Origin: Aquimarina algiphila
Lineage (GTDB): Bacteria; Bacteroidota; Bacteroidia; Flavobacteriales; Flavobacteriaceae
Length of the DNA stretch: 64,000 nt
Assembly (NCBI RefSeq): GCF_007489275.1
Contig: NZ_VLNR01000002.1
Span: 104,715-168,714 of the forward strand
Reading direction: 5' to 3'
Part shown: one piece after another, positions 9,072-19,278 of the stretch
How the letters are laid out: each line of letters opens with the position of its first letter
Position numbering within the stretch: position 1 is the first letter of the stretch
Notes under the pieces: model-generated
The model's input: the letters and a program-made list of their open reading frames with translations, nothing else
The model's database searches: none
What the model was told of the DNA's origin: nothing
Program-made: the position numbers and the translations under genes

Positions 9072-11138
9072 TTAAAAAGTTGAAGCTGTCATATATGTTC
9101 CTGAAATCCGTATTTGACCACCACCACCAACGAAACTAACAGCACTATAAAGAGAGCCTGAATTACTGTTTAATGCGTTTTTAATTAGTATTTGGATCGT
9201 TGTGTCATCTGAATCATCGATAATCCCTCTCATGTTGTAGTAGTTGACATTTCCCCCTGTGATTTGTGGTTGAGAAATTTCGGCATCGTAGAGGCAACTG
9301 TATGGCAGTCCTTGAATAACTAATTGACCTGTAGGAACACCTACATTACCCACCTGTATTAGATACATGGTGAAATACACTAGAGAGCCAATTTTTAGAT
9401 ACCTAGCGTGTTGCAGTGTATAATTGTATGTTGCTCCACCGCCTAAATCTGCTATTACAGGGTTAAAAGTTCCCCGTTCTTCAGTTAAGCCTCCAATAAG
9501 GGCTAGTCTTCCGTCTAAATATCCTTTATCTATTAATGATCGGTCTTCGTAATCTGCGGAGTAATCCGCACCGTATTTGATCCCACCATAATTACTATAA
9601 TCAAAATATGTTGCTCCTGAAACATTGTTTATTTCTAAATGGGACTCGGTAGGGGAAACGCCCCCAAAGTCACCTGTTCCAAGCGTTAAGGATTCGCCCC
9701 CGTTTATGGTTATTCCTTTGCCTAACGGTTTGCTGTTTGTGCCTATGGTAATCCTTTTGTTTAATTGACCAGTAGAAGCCCTTTTTTGTAAATCAACATT
9801 ACCAACGGTATTGACCTCGAAATTGACCTCTAAATCTGATCGAAATTGTGTTGTGCTGATCATACTGCCATGAGCAATACTTTTATACTCTCCAAAATCT
9901 TCGTTCCAAACCACATAATTCGGGTTATCAGAACCATCATTAAAAGCGTCTTTAATTCGGTATATTTTATTAATATCTCCAGTAGCGGGTAAGTCCGTAG
10001 TAAAATCTACCAGAACTAAAGCAGAAGATGAAGCCGCAAAAAGGTTTTCTACAAATTCCTTGTCTACTAGCGACCTATCGGTATAGGCAAGTGAATAATC
10101 TGCGTCATATCTAATTCCTCCAGTATTGGTGTTGTCTAAGATCACTGCGCCTGTGTCTCTCATTGTAATGGAAATCCCTTCACTTAATAGTTTACCGCCA
10201 CCTTTTAAGGTCATTGAGCCACCTTCTAAAACTGTTGATGAGTCAGTAGGCGAAAATGGGTTCATCGTGAGCCTACTATAGTCTGTGGTAGTTCCGTCAC
10301 CATCCCTTAAAATCCTGACACTTCCCTGACCTCCTGTAACCACAACGGCATTATCTTCGTAGTTCATTACTACGTTACCATATGTTTTTCCGTTTAGTAA
10401 ACTCAAGTAATCAGACCGTATCGTGTCCCAATGTAAAAACGTATTAGAATAATCGGCAGGGTCTTGTATTACATATATTTTTGTAGGATCACCAGTAGCG
10501 GGTAAGTTCCCGAAACTATCTAAAAAAACAAGTTCTGTACCCGGATTGCTTTGTTGTAAAGTACCGTCAAGACTACTAAAAGAGAGAACATTATTTATTA
10601 CAGGCGTTCCTATTGATGGTGAGTTAACCCGTATAGTTGTATCGGTTAAATAAATAGTGGATTCATCAGTGCCGAGTTTAGCGATAAGACCTAAACTTTT
10701 TACATTTGCCTCTAGTTTTTTTTCTCCCCCTGCACCAGAACCCGCATTTAGTTCTATGAAATTAGGCTTAAAGGAAATGCTAAAACTATCCCCGTCTATT
10801 ATGTGTGAGTTTACAACATCAAAAGAATCTGGGGCTAAAGAAAAGACACCGAAAGTTGTAGGGCTACTTATGTTATATAACAAACTTGCATTATTCGCAC
10901 CATCATCATTTATACTTGCAATAATCTCTTTATTGATATCTCCTAACTCAATATTTTGGTTATCTATTTTAACCCCTCCGTCTATTGCGGTAAGATCAGT
11001 ACCCCCTGCGGTTGGTGCTAAAGCAATAATATCACGAATAGGAAAATTCTTGGTTTGGTTGCTTTGTTCTGCATCCGTTCCTAAGACAAAATCATCTATG
11101 GTTACTTTATCGTCTTTTTCAAATTCTTCTACTCTCAT
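9072..11138 (-). CDS. modular tail-fibre/appendage protein (long paralogue)
   Basis: 688 aa, rich in Gly/Asn/Thr and beta-strand segments. The N-terminal 45 residues (MRVEEFEKDDKVTIDDFVLG) are nearly identical to those of the next gene upstream, suggesting a shared virion-anchoring domain. A module with a [LP]xxGDxxKIYxIxD motif and a closing GGI[RK]Y...DRSL[VI]DK motif occurs twice (about 200-365 and 375-545). The C-terminal 130 residues form a probable receptor-binding or trimerisation head with GGATYNYTLQHARYLKIGSL. Adsorption is the inferred role. Confidence 0.6.
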   Translation of the reverse strand: MRVEEFEKDDKVTIDDFVLGTDAEQSNQTKNFPIRDIIALAPTAGGTDLTAIDGGVKIDNQNIELGDINKEIIASINDDGANNASLLYNISSPTTFGVFSLAPDSFDVVNSHIIDGDSFSISFKPNFIELNAGSGAGGEKKLEANVKSLGLIAKLGTDESTIYLTDTTIRVNSPSIGTPVINNVLSFSSLDGTLQQSNPGTELVFLDSFGNLPATGDPTKIYVIQDPADYSNTFLHWDTIRSDYLSLLNGKTYGNVVMNYEDNAVVVTGGQGSVRILRDGDGTTTDYSRLTMNPFSPTDSSTVLEGGSMTLKGGGKLLSEGISITMRDTGAVILDNTNTGGIRYDADYSLAYTDRSLVDKEFVENLFAASSSALVLVDFTTDLPATGDINKIYRIKDAFNDGSDNPNYVVWNEDFGEYKSIAHGSMISTTQFRSDLEVNFEVNTVGNVDLQKRASTGQLNKRITIGTNSKPLGKGITINGGESLTLGTGDFGGVSPTESHLEINNVSGATYFDYSNYGGIKYGADYSADYEDRSLIDKGYLDGRLALIGGLTEERGTFNPVIADLGGGATYNYTLQHARYLKIGSLVYFTMYLIQVGNVGVPTGQLVIQGLPYSCLYDAEISQPQITGGNVNYYNMRGIIDDSDDTTIQILIKNALNSNSGSLYSAVSFVGGGGQIRISGTYMTASTF

Positions 11139-11149
11139 AGCGGTTTGTT

Positions 11150-12541
11150 TTAGTCATTAGTTAGATAGGTTGCTGATAATTGTATTCTTTGATCTGATCC
11201 CGAAAAGGTTATTGCTGCATAGTTTCTTCCTGTTTGTGGAAGACCACTGTTTGCGGGTTTGATTTGAAATCTAAATTGATCGGTTGTCCCTCCCGATCTC
11301 ACAAAAACGCCTTTTATAATATCAAAATCAACTGAGGGTGAAGCGGCTCTAAAGTCGGTTACAATCACTGTTCCATCTCCAGAGACTTCAAAAGGCATCC
11401 CTTGTATTGCTAAAATCCCTGTAGGAATATTGGTTGTGGTTATAGAAGAGATAAGCAACTCTAAATAAACAAGCTTTCCAATTCTGTAATAGGTAGCGGA
11501 TTGAGTAAAGGCATATGTCGCGCCACCTCCGAAATCTAGTAATTCAGCCGTCCATACGCCCTCACTAGCGACTCCTGACAAACCAGTAACAAAAGCTCTA
11601 TCCACTAATGACCTGTCGGTATAGTTAGAAGAGTAGTCACTTGCATATCTAAGCCCTCCGGTATTGGTGTTGTCTCGAAGAATTGCGCCCGTTTGACTCA
11701 TTGTAATGGAAGCACCTTCAGAAATCAAACTCCCGCCTCCTTGTAAAAACAATGTCCCGCCTTTTAAGCTTACTCCATTGTTTGCTCCTGAACTTATTTC
11801 TAATTCACCGAAATTTGCTGCTGTTCCGTCGCCTTCTCTGGCTACCCTAAATTGTCCGGTAGTCCCTACTATTTCATAAAAATAATCTTCAAATAAAATT
11901 TCTACTGAATTCTGTGTTTTTCCGTTGGATATACTTGTGTATTCACCAATACCACTATCGAAATGATAAAATGCTTCGTAATCTTCGTTAGGGTCTTGTA
12001 TTAAGTATATTTTTGAAGAGTCCCCATTTGAAGGTAAAGACGCATAACTATTGAGGATAACTATGTCCCCACCTGATCCTGAACTTGGTGTGCTTTGCCC
12101 GATAGTTCCGGTTGCATCTATAAAGGATAAAACGTTGCCTGCAACTGGTGTTCCTATAAAGTGGGAGTTAATTTTTATTCCTGTTACATCAACATTTATC
12201 GAGTTTTTATTTGCTGTTGCTCCATCCTCAAGGAGTATTCCACTGGTAGAGATTGAGAACAATTGCATTGCTTTTGCGCCTCTTCCTTCAATTCTAAAAG
12301 TGTTCCCTGCGCCTATAGCAAGGGTAGTGTCTTGTGCTGTTGTTCCTCCAATCTCAATATTATTCCCATCTAAAATAACACCTCCCGTACCATCTGCGGT
12401 AAGGTCAATTCCTTCTGAAGCTAAAGCAATAATATCACGAATAGCAAAGTTTTTGGTTTGGTTGGTCTGCTCTGCATCCGTTCCAAGCACAAAGTCGTTT
12501 ATCGTTACATTGTCGTCTTTTTCAAAATCTTCTACTCGCAT
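11150..12541 (-). CDS. modular tail-fibre/appendage protein (short paralogue)
   Basis: 463 aa paralogue of the downstream 688-aa protein, 11 bp away. It has the same N-terminus (MRVEDFEKDDNVTINDFVLG), one copy of the KIYLIQD...GGLRY...DRSLVDR module instead of two, and a related C-terminal domain (GGATYAFTQSATYYRIGKL). It probably arose by gene duplication with gain or loss of a module. Likely a structural adsorption protein. Confidence 0.6.
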   Translation of the reverse strand: MRVEDFEKDDNVTINDFVLGTDAEQTNQTKNFAIRDIIALASEGIDLTADGTGGVILDGNNIEIGGTTAQDTTLAIGAGNTFRIEGRGAKAMQLFSISTSGILLEDGATANKNSINVDVTGIKINSHFIGTPVAGNVLSFIDATGTIGQSTPSSGSGGDIVILNSYASLPSNGDSSKIYLIQDPNEDYEAFYHFDSGIGEYTSISNGKTQNSVEILFEDYFYEIVGTTGQFRVAREGDGTAANFGELEISSGANNGVSLKGGTLFLQGGGSLISEGASITMSQTGAILRDNTNTGGLRYASDYSSNYTDRSLVDRAFVTGLSGVASEGVWTAELLDFGGGATYAFTQSATYYRIGKLVYLELLISSITTTNIPTGILAIQGMPFEVSGDGTVIVTDFRAASPSVDFDIIKGVFVRSGGTTDQFRFQIKPANSGLPQTGRNYAAITFSGSDQRIQLSATYLTND

Positions 12542-12560
12542 AATGGTTTATTTTTATGAA

Positions 12561-13820
12561 TCAAACTCCTATAGTTTGATCGTATACGCTTTTAATTTCT
12601 ACCTCTGTCAATAGCCTTTTCCATACGAAAAAATATCGTAGAGAACCGTCCATGCTTTCTGCATCATTATTGTTAACTGCTCCAATCAAAAAATCCCTGG
12701 TCGAAGTCCCAACGGTTACGGCTGAAGTTTCATTAAGTCTTTCGGTTAGGTTTTGATACACAATCGTTTTATCATTGGTGTTATCACGTTGCAGGGTTAT
12801 CATTGTTTCATCTATGGGCGGTGCTTCTGTATAGTTTTTAAACACCCTACCATCGTGAAAAAAGAGTCTACCGGATTTAAAACTAAGTCCCATCTGACCT
12901 AAAGAGCCTGAAATGTTACCAAGCCAATCACCGGTATTTGCTCCTGTTCCACAAATAGCAATTATAGTGTAGTCTGTAGCGGGTTGTGGAAAATTTAAAT
13001 CTCCGACTATTCCAAAATCTAAAAAGTCCCCGTTTCCTTGGAATCTTATTTGTCTTCTTCCTCCTGCTTCTTCAATAACTGGCTGTCTATTAATGTCTGT
13101 CTGCTCTGCAAATGGGGCGGTGCTTCCTGAAATTATATTTCTCCATTGCTCAACACTTTCCCCAATTAAGGCGGCACTTCCTGTAGTGGTATATGCGGAC
13201 TCTGGGGTAAGAGCAACTAAAGCGTCTGCGGGTAATGCCAATTCGTCTGCGGGGGCGTGTCTGTATACTCGTTCTATCTTATAAACAATATCAAAAACTC
13301 CCGCCTCCCCGTCACAGGTAAGGTAAAATGTACCTCCATTAGTTAAAAAGGTTTCACTGGTATAGAAATCTAAATCTTCGGTAACGGCTGTTACTACGGT
13401 TGCACCTCTGGCAAGTCTAATGGTTCTCGTCCATATCGTGCCGACTGCCCCGCCTATATCTAGTTCTAAGGTTAGGTTTCTATTGTTTAATGTTGGGTTG
13501 ACATTAAATCTAACCCGTACCCTGTAGGTGTCTAACTCGTTGTCAGGCATGAATTTATTTGCTACTAGCCAATCCGTACTTCCAGAAGGGGCGGCTGTAT
13601 TAACAACATTTGCCCCGTTGTTTTCTAATACGGTTCTTGCTCCTGTAACAAGATTTAAAGGTATACCGCTTGTATATTGGTCGTCGGCATATTGAACCCA
13701 CCCTAAAAATGCTTTTTCTACTTTCCTCTTGTTAAGCCGTTGTACATTTGCCGTGTTGTTATCTATTTCCGAAGTAAGATCGACAATTGTGTTTTCTAGA
13801 TATTCTGTTAACCTTGGCAT
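12561..13820 (-). CDS. fibre protein with LamG/concanavalin-like domain
   Basis: 419 aa. A short helical start (TVDLTSEIDNNTANVQRLNKRK) is followed by a beta-rich domain (60-185) and a C-terminal LamG-like lectin fold (about 220-415) marked by QIRFQGNGDFLDF, GLSFKSGRLFFHDG and the closing DGSLRYFFVWKRLLT...EIKSVY. Such domains bind carbohydrate in phage fibres (family knowledge). Same operon as the other appendage genes. Confidence 0.6.
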   Translation of the reverse strand: MPRLTEYLENTIVDLTSEIDNNTANVQRLNKRKVEKAFLGWVQYADDQYTSGIPLNLVTGARTVLENNGANVVNTAAPSGSTDWLVANKFMPDNELDTYRVRVRFNVNPTLNNRNLTLELDIGGAVGTIWTRTIRLARGATVVTAVTEDLDFYTSETFLTNGGTFYLTCDGEAGVFDIVYKIERVYRHAPADELALPADALVALTPESAYTTTGSAALIGESVEQWRNIISGSTAPFAEQTDINRQPVIEEAGGRRQIRFQGNGDFLDFGIVGDLNFPQPATDYTIIAICGTGANTGDWLGNISGSLGQMGLSFKSGRLFFHDGRVFKNYTEAPPIDETMITLQRDNTNDKTIVYQNLTERLNETSAVTVGTSTRDFLIGAVNNNDAESMDGSLRYFFVWKRLLTEVEIKSVYDQTIGV

Positions 13821-13826
13821 AATTTT

Positions 13827-14012
13827 TTATTTTTCATTTGCATTTTTTCCGATCAAATACCCAAGCATTGTAGTGATTAGGTAGTCAATTCTTAGTTTGT
13901 CATTTTCTGGCATCCCATCATGTGTAATCCCTCCTATAAAAGCCAAGAGTACCCCTACAATGATGCATCCTAAAAAGGCGTAAGTAATGATATGATTAGG
14001 GTCGTTTTTCAT
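13827..14012 (-). CDS. small membrane protein, holin-like
   Basis: 61 aa with two hydrophobic segments (about 9-28 and 42-56) and charged ends (KNANEK). Size, topology and position among virion genes fit a class II holin, which would permeabilise the inner membrane at lysis. It shares 1 bp with the upstream 1196-aa gene. No endolysin is recognisable nearby, so the call is tentative. Confidence 0.45.
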   Translation of the reverse strand: MKNDPNHIITYAFLGCIIVGVLLAFIGGITHDGMPENDKLRIDYLITTMLGYLIGKNANEK

Positions 14013-17000
14013 TACCAGTATATTTCTACAGAAAAGCCGTCATTAACTGCTGTACCCGCTTGTAATACATCTACAATAATATTCCCTATACTAACACCAT
14101 AGTTACAAGTCATTTGTTGCCCCGCAGTATGTTTAGGTGTTGCTATTACAGAAGTAGCATCGTCAAATAAAACAGTTCCCGCATTAATTGAATACTGACC
14201 TGTAGTAACTCTGGTCGTAGTAACAGCACCTAAATAAGTACCGTGTCTACCCGTTATATTACCCGATCCATCTATAGTTAATATTAGGGTGTTACCCGTA
14301 GAGGTATTATCGTCATGGTTAATTACCGTTTTTCCTCCTTCAACCGCCCAAACGTTACCTCTAGGGAATCCGGTTTCAGTAAATGTGACTTCTTTTTGAG
14401 GAAGCACTTCGTATTCACTTACACCACCAAATAATTGATGGTCGTCGTCTAGCCCTTTTACGATACATGGTTCTGTAGAGCCGTTTACAATAGTAAAGGT
14501 GTTTCCGAAATCATATAAGCCTTTGGGAACACGCAATATTATTGCAGAATTGACATTAGGAACATTGTAGCGTAAACCAGTAGTAATCGCTTTTTTGTCC
14601 AGAGTAACATCGAGATCGGATGTATCCATTGTGTACATTGTTACTGACTGTATCGACATATCATTAACAGCGTTTCCGGGCGGTATATAAAAGAAAGTTC
14701 CTCTATCTGTAGTACCACCACCACCATAAGTAACTTCACCTATTTTACTACCTTCTAAGTGTATCTCTGCTACATCACTATTAGGTGGGCAAATCATACT
14801 TATTGTATGCATTACATCTCTATCAATATCAAATGTTGTGTTACCTCCAGTATTAATCATAGTGATCTGTAGTTGACCTGTAGTAACGGTAACATTAAAC
14901 TCAAAACGTCCATTACTACCCCAAGAAGTATTATTAGGCTCAATATCAGCCCATATTTGCCCGTCATGAGTAGCACCAAACATCATCCTAAAGTCAACAC
15001 GAAAACCGTTGGCTCTGGCAGTGTCCCACAGTGCTTGTGTATTATTAGGTGCTTTTGCGGTTACTGTACCTCCTGTTTGAGTTATTCTGATAACTTCTGG
15101 AAATCCTTGGTGGTTAAGAGTATTTACCCATCTTACCATATTAGAGCCTGTCCATCCAGAGTCAGCAAGGGTATTTCCTTCTGCAAAAAAGAATTGTCCT
15201 GTGTCTACAGAACTAAAGTTAATACGGGTAGTATTGAAATACGCCCAATCTTCACCGTCATAAATTATGGGTCTATTATCCGCTAACCCATTTAAAGCAA
15301 TTGTACCCTCTGGGTGGTTTGCGCTAGTTGTTGGAATTATACGAGGGGGTAAGAATCCACGCATAGGACTATCTAGCTGTAGCACGGTGTTTGCTTCTAA
15401 CGCAGGCTCATCTACAAAAACTGTCAGACTGTAGTTAAACAAATAAACAGTTTGAGACGTACCCGTAGACCTTTTTCTTAAAATTACTTGCGTATCACCA
15501 TTACCAGAGGTAAACTCAAAGACAAACGTATTTACATCTCCTACATCGTTATTAGATGCGGGGATATCAAAAGACATTAATTGATTGTTGTTTGTGTCTA
15601 CTATCTCATAATCTTGAGTCGTACCCCCTGAAGAGGTTGCCGTCCCAAAGGTCATAGTAAATTGAATCCGTTGGAATAAACAATTAGCAAATGTAATCGC
15701 CAAACCACGAGTTCCCGAACTTGTAGTAAATCTTAGCCCTCTATGCGCAGCATCAAACCCTGTCATGGTTGCTACATTTGTGCCGCCATTATCTATAGCA
15801 CTTAACGTAATACTAGAGCTTGGGTTTAATGTGGTATCATCAGAGGTAAGCCTTTTTTCTGCTATCAAGTTTGTCCAATAGGTGGCATCAAAAAGCCAAT
15901 CTGTAGAAGTAGGCGCAGTCCATGAGCCATATTCCCCCGCACTTAGTCTAGTTCCTATTTTAGAAAATCTACCTATTACTGTTGCTTCTGCGTGTAGGTC
16001 TACTGTTTCATTTTCAAAATCAATCCATGCGATTTCATTAGCGTGCGCACCGATACTTTTTGTTGCTATACCTCCTGTAGAACCTTGGATTACACCTTGA
16101 TCTCTCCAGTTTACCGTATCTATTGATACCACTATTTCTTGATTAGCGGTGTCGGTATGTAAAGTTCCTGCTCCAAATACTGTACCCGCTTCATAATTAA
16201 CAAGAAGGTTAGAAGACATAGTGCCGTTCCAAGTTCTCCCTGAATCAAAATTCATTTGAAACATTAAAGCAGAGTTCACATCTGTCTGATCTGCTCTAAC
16301 AAATCTAAACTGCGTATCTGCCAGAGATACATTACCCTCTTCTATAACCTGACTCAATGTTATAGAATCATTACTATTAGGATCGTCTACACCTCTTATG
16401 ACTGTTCCTAAAACAGAGAAAGTAATCACAGCGTTAGTTGTAGGACTCGTTAGAAATAAATCTAAGTCAATATGGGAAACATCTGGCGCAGTTACCGCAG
16501 ACCAAGTAATTAAATTGTACCACCCTGTATTTGAGCCTCCTAAATTGGTTAGTGTTGCAAAGTCAGGATTAAAGCCTAAAGCATTTACTAGATTATAATT
16601 ACTATTATAAATTATAAGGGCATCATCACTAACAGCCTTATAAATCATTTGATTAATCCCTGTGGTTGGATAGGTTGTTGTTGTCGATCCGTCTGTATTT
16701 CCTAACCAGTGATACCCTAGTGCAACCCCATGAGAAAGGGCGTGTATTTCTCCGCTATAGGTAATTGTAAAGTTGTCCGCATTTGTAATTTTGGTGATAA
16801 CCCCGTCGGCTAAAGTAGATTCATTTGAGGCGTTTGCCTGTGTCCAAGTCCCTGAACTTTGTAAGTATAAGGGGGCATAAAGATCAGTAGCGGTAAACCC
16901 ATGCGCGACTTGCGTTATATTTTCACTTAGGTTAGTTTCCATATGTTCCCAAGCCCCATCCTTGAAAATGTAGTGCGCTCTTTGGTTTGCGGAATAGACC

Positions 17001-17602
17001 ATATCCCCATTTACTGCGGTAACAAAAACGTATGATGCAGAGTCCCACCGAGCAAAGTTATTTTCTTGTCCTACCCATGCGCCTGTTGCTAAACCGCCAA
17101 GCCCTGCAACAATATAACGCCCGTCTGTTACAGGGGTTGTTGGAGGTGTTACTAGCGATACATCAACAACTTTTTCGTAGTTCTGTTGTTCCCTGTTATC
17201 AACAATGGTTTGTCCGATAGATTGACTTACTACTACATCGTATCTATTGGTCGCGACTTGATTTATTTGTAGAATAGCATTACTAATATCAATTTCTAAC
17301 GCCCCTGTGGTATATGTCCCTTTGTTTTGTGGGGTTTGAAATTCGCTCGTAGCATCACCAATAGTAACAATGTTGTTTGCTAAAGTTTCAATACTACTAT
17401 CTGAATTGGTAAAATGCCAAAATCCTTCGGACTCATCATTTAGTGTTAAGGCAACTACGCCCGATATCCCTTTTAGGTCGTATGTTCCAGAACGTAAATC
17501 TGTAGCACTAACACTAATTACTTCGACTGTTTCTCTGTCGAAAATGTCCTGAAATCCTTTGGATAGCAGGGCATTGTACTGTATTTTCTTTTTTTTTCCC
17601 AT
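14012..17602 (-). CDS. large virion appendage/tail protein
   Basis: 1196 aa, mostly beta-strand prediction with repeated Thr/Asn/Gly-rich segments and few charged residues, as in phage appendage or tail-needle proteins. The N-terminus (MGKKKKIQYNALLSKGFQDI) is short and basic. The family is not recognised. It is the largest gene of the operon, overlapping its upstream neighbour at the stop/start (position 17602) and its downstream neighbour at 14012. Likely a receptor-interacting or baseplate-like protein; alternatives cannot be excluded. Confidence 0.5.
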   Translation of the reverse strand: MGKKKKIQYNALLSKGFQDIFDRETVEVISVSATDLRSGTYDLKGISGVVALTLNDESEGFWHFTNSDSSIETLANNIVTIGDATSEFQTPQNKGTYTTGALEIDISNAILQINQVATNRYDVVVSQSIGQTIVDNREQQNYEKVVDVSLVTPPTTPVTDGRYIVAGLGGLATGAWVGQENNFARWDSASYVFVTAVNGDMVYSANQRAHYIFKDGAWEHMETNLSENITQVAHGFTATDLYAPLYLQSSGTWTQANASNESTLADGVITKITNADNFTITYSGEIHALSHGVALGYHWLGNTDGSTTTTYPTTGINQMIYKAVSDDALIIYNSNYNLVNALGFNPDFATLTNLGGSNTGWYNLITWSAVTAPDVSHIDLDLFLTSPTTNAVITFSVLGTVIRGVDDPNSNDSITLSQVIEEGNVSLADTQFRFVRADQTDVNSALMFQMNFDSGRTWNGTMSSNLLVNYEAGTVFGAGTLHTDTANQEIVVSIDTVNWRDQGVIQGSTGGIATKSIGAHANEIAWIDFENETVDLHAEATVIGRFSKIGTRLSAGEYGSWTAPTSTDWLFDATYWTNLIAEKRLTSDDTTLNPSSSITLSAIDNGGTNVATMTGFDAAHRGLRFTTSSGTRGLAITFANCLFQRIQFTMTFGTATSSGGTTQDYEIVDTNNNQLMSFDIPASNNDVGDVNTFVFEFTSGNGDTQVILRKRSTGTSQTVYLFNYSLTVFVDEPALEANTVLQLDSPMRGFLPPRIIPTTSANHPEGTIALNGLADNRPIIYDGEDWAYFNTTRINFSSVDTGQFFFAEGNTLADSGWTGSNMVRWVNTLNHQGFPEVIRITQTGGTVTAKAPNNTQALWDTARANGFRVDFRMMFGATHDGQIWADIEPNNTSWGSNGRFEFNVTVTTGQLQITMINTGGNTTFDIDRDVMHTISMICPPNSDVAEIHLEGSKIGEVTYGGGGTTDRGTFFYIPPGNAVNDMSIQSVTMYTMDTSDLDVTLDKKAITTGLRYNVPNVNSAIILRVPKGLYDFGNTFTIVNGSTEPCIVKGLDDDHQLFGGVSEYEVLPQKEVTFTETGFPRGNVWAVEGGKTVINHDDNTSTGNTLILTIDGSGNITGRHGTYLGAVTTTRVTTGQYSINAGTVLFDDATSVIATPKHTAGQQMTCNYGVSIGNIIVDVLQAGTAVNDGFSVEIYW

Positions 17603-18135
17603 TATGAAAGTTGTCCGGGGTTAACAGGGTAAAAGTTTCCGGCACTGCCCGCCCAAACAATAGTTTCCACTATAGTTGCCCCTGCGCCTAATGTTGCCGA
17701 GGAATGGGTGATTGTGCTTGGTCGTTGGTCTTCTGTGCCTATGTCTAACCATGCGATTGTGGGGATATAATCATCTTGACTTCTTAGTAAGTCAATAATG
17801 CTTGTTCTAAGGGTTAGGGTTCGTAGCAAGGCAATCATTTCGTTTTGTTTTGCTTCCGAAGCATCACCACCGCCACCGCCACCGCCACCGCCTACCGAAC
17901 CTGTGCTTGAGAACATCATAGCTCGTAAGGTGTCTTCTGTATAGGGTACGTTAAGTGCGTCTGCGGTAAGATTGACTGCTATTCGATAGTAACTGTAAGC
18001 GTTATCGTTGTATTTTAATACTAGAAAACCATCTCCAACCGATGCGGTTACGTCTCTAGCAGGCTTCATAAAATCATAGCTAAAATCTTCATTTTGAACC
18101 ACTAGATAATTATTATCAATGTATACTCTTTTCAT
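17602..18135 (-). CDS. virion-associated protein with Gly9 linker
   Basis: 177 aa, first gene of the late operon. An N-terminal beta-rich domain (1-80) is joined through a run of nine glycines (about 84-92, encoded by GGT/GGC repeats at 17869-17893) to a C-terminal domain. A hinge-linked small structural or adaptor protein is plausible. The simple-sequence codon run could vary in length. Function unknown. Confidence 0.5.
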   Translation of the reverse strand: MKRVYIDNNYLVVQNEDFSYDFMKPARDVTASVGDGFLVLKYNDNAYSYYRIAVNLTADALNVPYTEDTLRAMMFSSTGSVGGGGGGGGGDASEAKQNEMIALLRTLTLRTSIIDLLRSQDDYIPTIAWLDIGTEDQRPSTITHSSATLGAGATIVETIVWAGSAGNFYPVNPGQLS

Positions 18136-18223
18136 GATAAAGAAAACTTATTATTAATAAAATCTATGGAGATAAACAAAGTTATAGTTTTTATTTATAA
18201 TAAACAATTTGTAGTTTTGTGAG

Positions 18224-18808
18224 ATGGATAACATAAAAAAGGATACTAAAGAACCGTTCCCTATTCGGGTTCACCCTGACACACAAGAGGCGTTAAAGAA
18301 GCGTGGTATATACTTGGGAAGAAACCCGCACAAAAGGAAATACAACCATTCTGTCTTTCATTTGAACGATCATTATAATTTTTTAGAATATCTTCTTGTG
18401 GTTCGTATACACCTCCAAAAGAAGTATAATATTAGTTGGAGGCGTTTAGAGTTTTTACTTTACCTGTTTCCTAAACAATTTTTCACTTACTATGACTTTG
18501 TAGAATTCCCTGCGCCCTATAATATGAGGCGTATTAAAGAGATGACTCAAGACGGTTTTGTAGAGAAGTTTGAAAACCGAAAAAAGAAGGGTCAGGGCAT
18601 GACTATTTATTGTTTAACCCGTCGGGGAAAACAGATTGTTACAGACTTCTATCAGTATTTATCTGGAGAGAAAAAGCTACCACTAGGAAAACTCTACAGT
18701 CCTTTAATGGCTGAAAAACCGAACATTCAAAGAACGCTCAAGATGCAAAAGATGATTAAAAAACTAGCAACTCAAGATGGTTTGCGTTTTAAGATAGAAG
18801 AGGACTAG
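18224..18808 (+). CDS. winged-helix DNA-binding protein, putative phage regulator
   Basis: 194 aa. The central region (about 60-145) alternates helices and a basic wing: SWRRLEFLLYLF, YNMRRIKEMTQDGFV and CLTRRGKQIVTDF, as in MarR-type winged helices ending in the LT..G wing. It is the only rightward gene between the two leftward blocks and ends tail-to-tail with 18805-19278 (4-bp overlap). A TAGTTTTG element at 18212-18219 resembles the Bacteroidota -7 box only 4 bp before the ATG, so its mRNA may be nearly leaderless. A switch regulator role is inferred. Confidence 0.55.
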   Translation: MDNIKKDTKEPFPIRVHPDTQEALKKRGIYLGRNPHKRKYNHSVFHLNDHYNFLEYLLVVRIHLQKKYNISWRRLEFLLYLFPKQFFTYYDFVEFPAPYNMRRIKEMTQDGFVEKFENRKKKGQGMTIYCLTRRGKQIVTDFYQYLSGEKKLPLGKLYSPLMAEKPNIQRTLKMQKMIKKLATQDGLRFKIEED

Positions 18809-19278
18809 CGTTTACTGCGGTAGTTGTCAACCAATTTTTGATAGGGTTTTTCTTTTTCTTCACGGATCATTGTAGCGCGATCCTCTTCCGTTGTTTTACA
18901 GAAATAGACGGGATTTATTCTATACACCCCACGTTTTGTTTTGCTTACAAGGTCGTGTTTTGCGAGTTCTATAAAGGCTTTATTTATGGTGTTATCTGAA
19001 AACGAACGCTTACTATAGGCAGCCGCTTTATTCATGTTTTTCTTAAACAAAGCATTGTTTGAAACGTAGTTATTTCTATCCATATTTTCGAGACAAAAAT
19101 CTAATACACTTCTTGCGCCTCTGCTAAGATCGAGCAGTATTGTAACCGCAGACTCGTAGGTTTTTACGTGGTCTTTTTGTGCCTGAAAAACAAACCATGA
19201 TACCATTCCAATACGTCTTTCTTTTGAAAGTTCTTTATCGTAGGATAAATACCGTATTAGAGAGGTTGATTTATTCAT
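18805..19278 (-). CDS. winged-helix protein resembling RepL-type replication proteins
   Basis: About 157 aa from ATG 19278; a TTG at 19293 would extend it by 5 residues. Helical N-terminus, then a helix-turn-helix and wing near 95-130 (FSDNTINKAFIELAKHDLVSKTKRGVYRINP). This pattern occurs in RepL plasmid initiators and in phage early regulators. It starts inside the end of the GroES-like gene (8-bp overlap). A replication role is possible but not proven by sequence. Confidence 0.45.
   Translation of the reverse strand: MNKSTSLIRYLSYDKELSKERRIGMVSWFVFQAQKDHVKTYESAVTILLDLSRGARSVLDFCLENMDRNNYVSNNALFKKNMNKAAAYSKRSFSDNTINKAFIELAKHDLVSKTKRGVYRINPVYFCKTTEEDRATMIREEKEKPYQKLVDNYRSKR

Noticed and set aside
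10657..11160. Plus-strand ORF (167 aa) opposite a fibre gene
   Set aside because: Antisense shadow of a compositionally biased gene; no start context or family resemblance. The same holds for 12051-12614.
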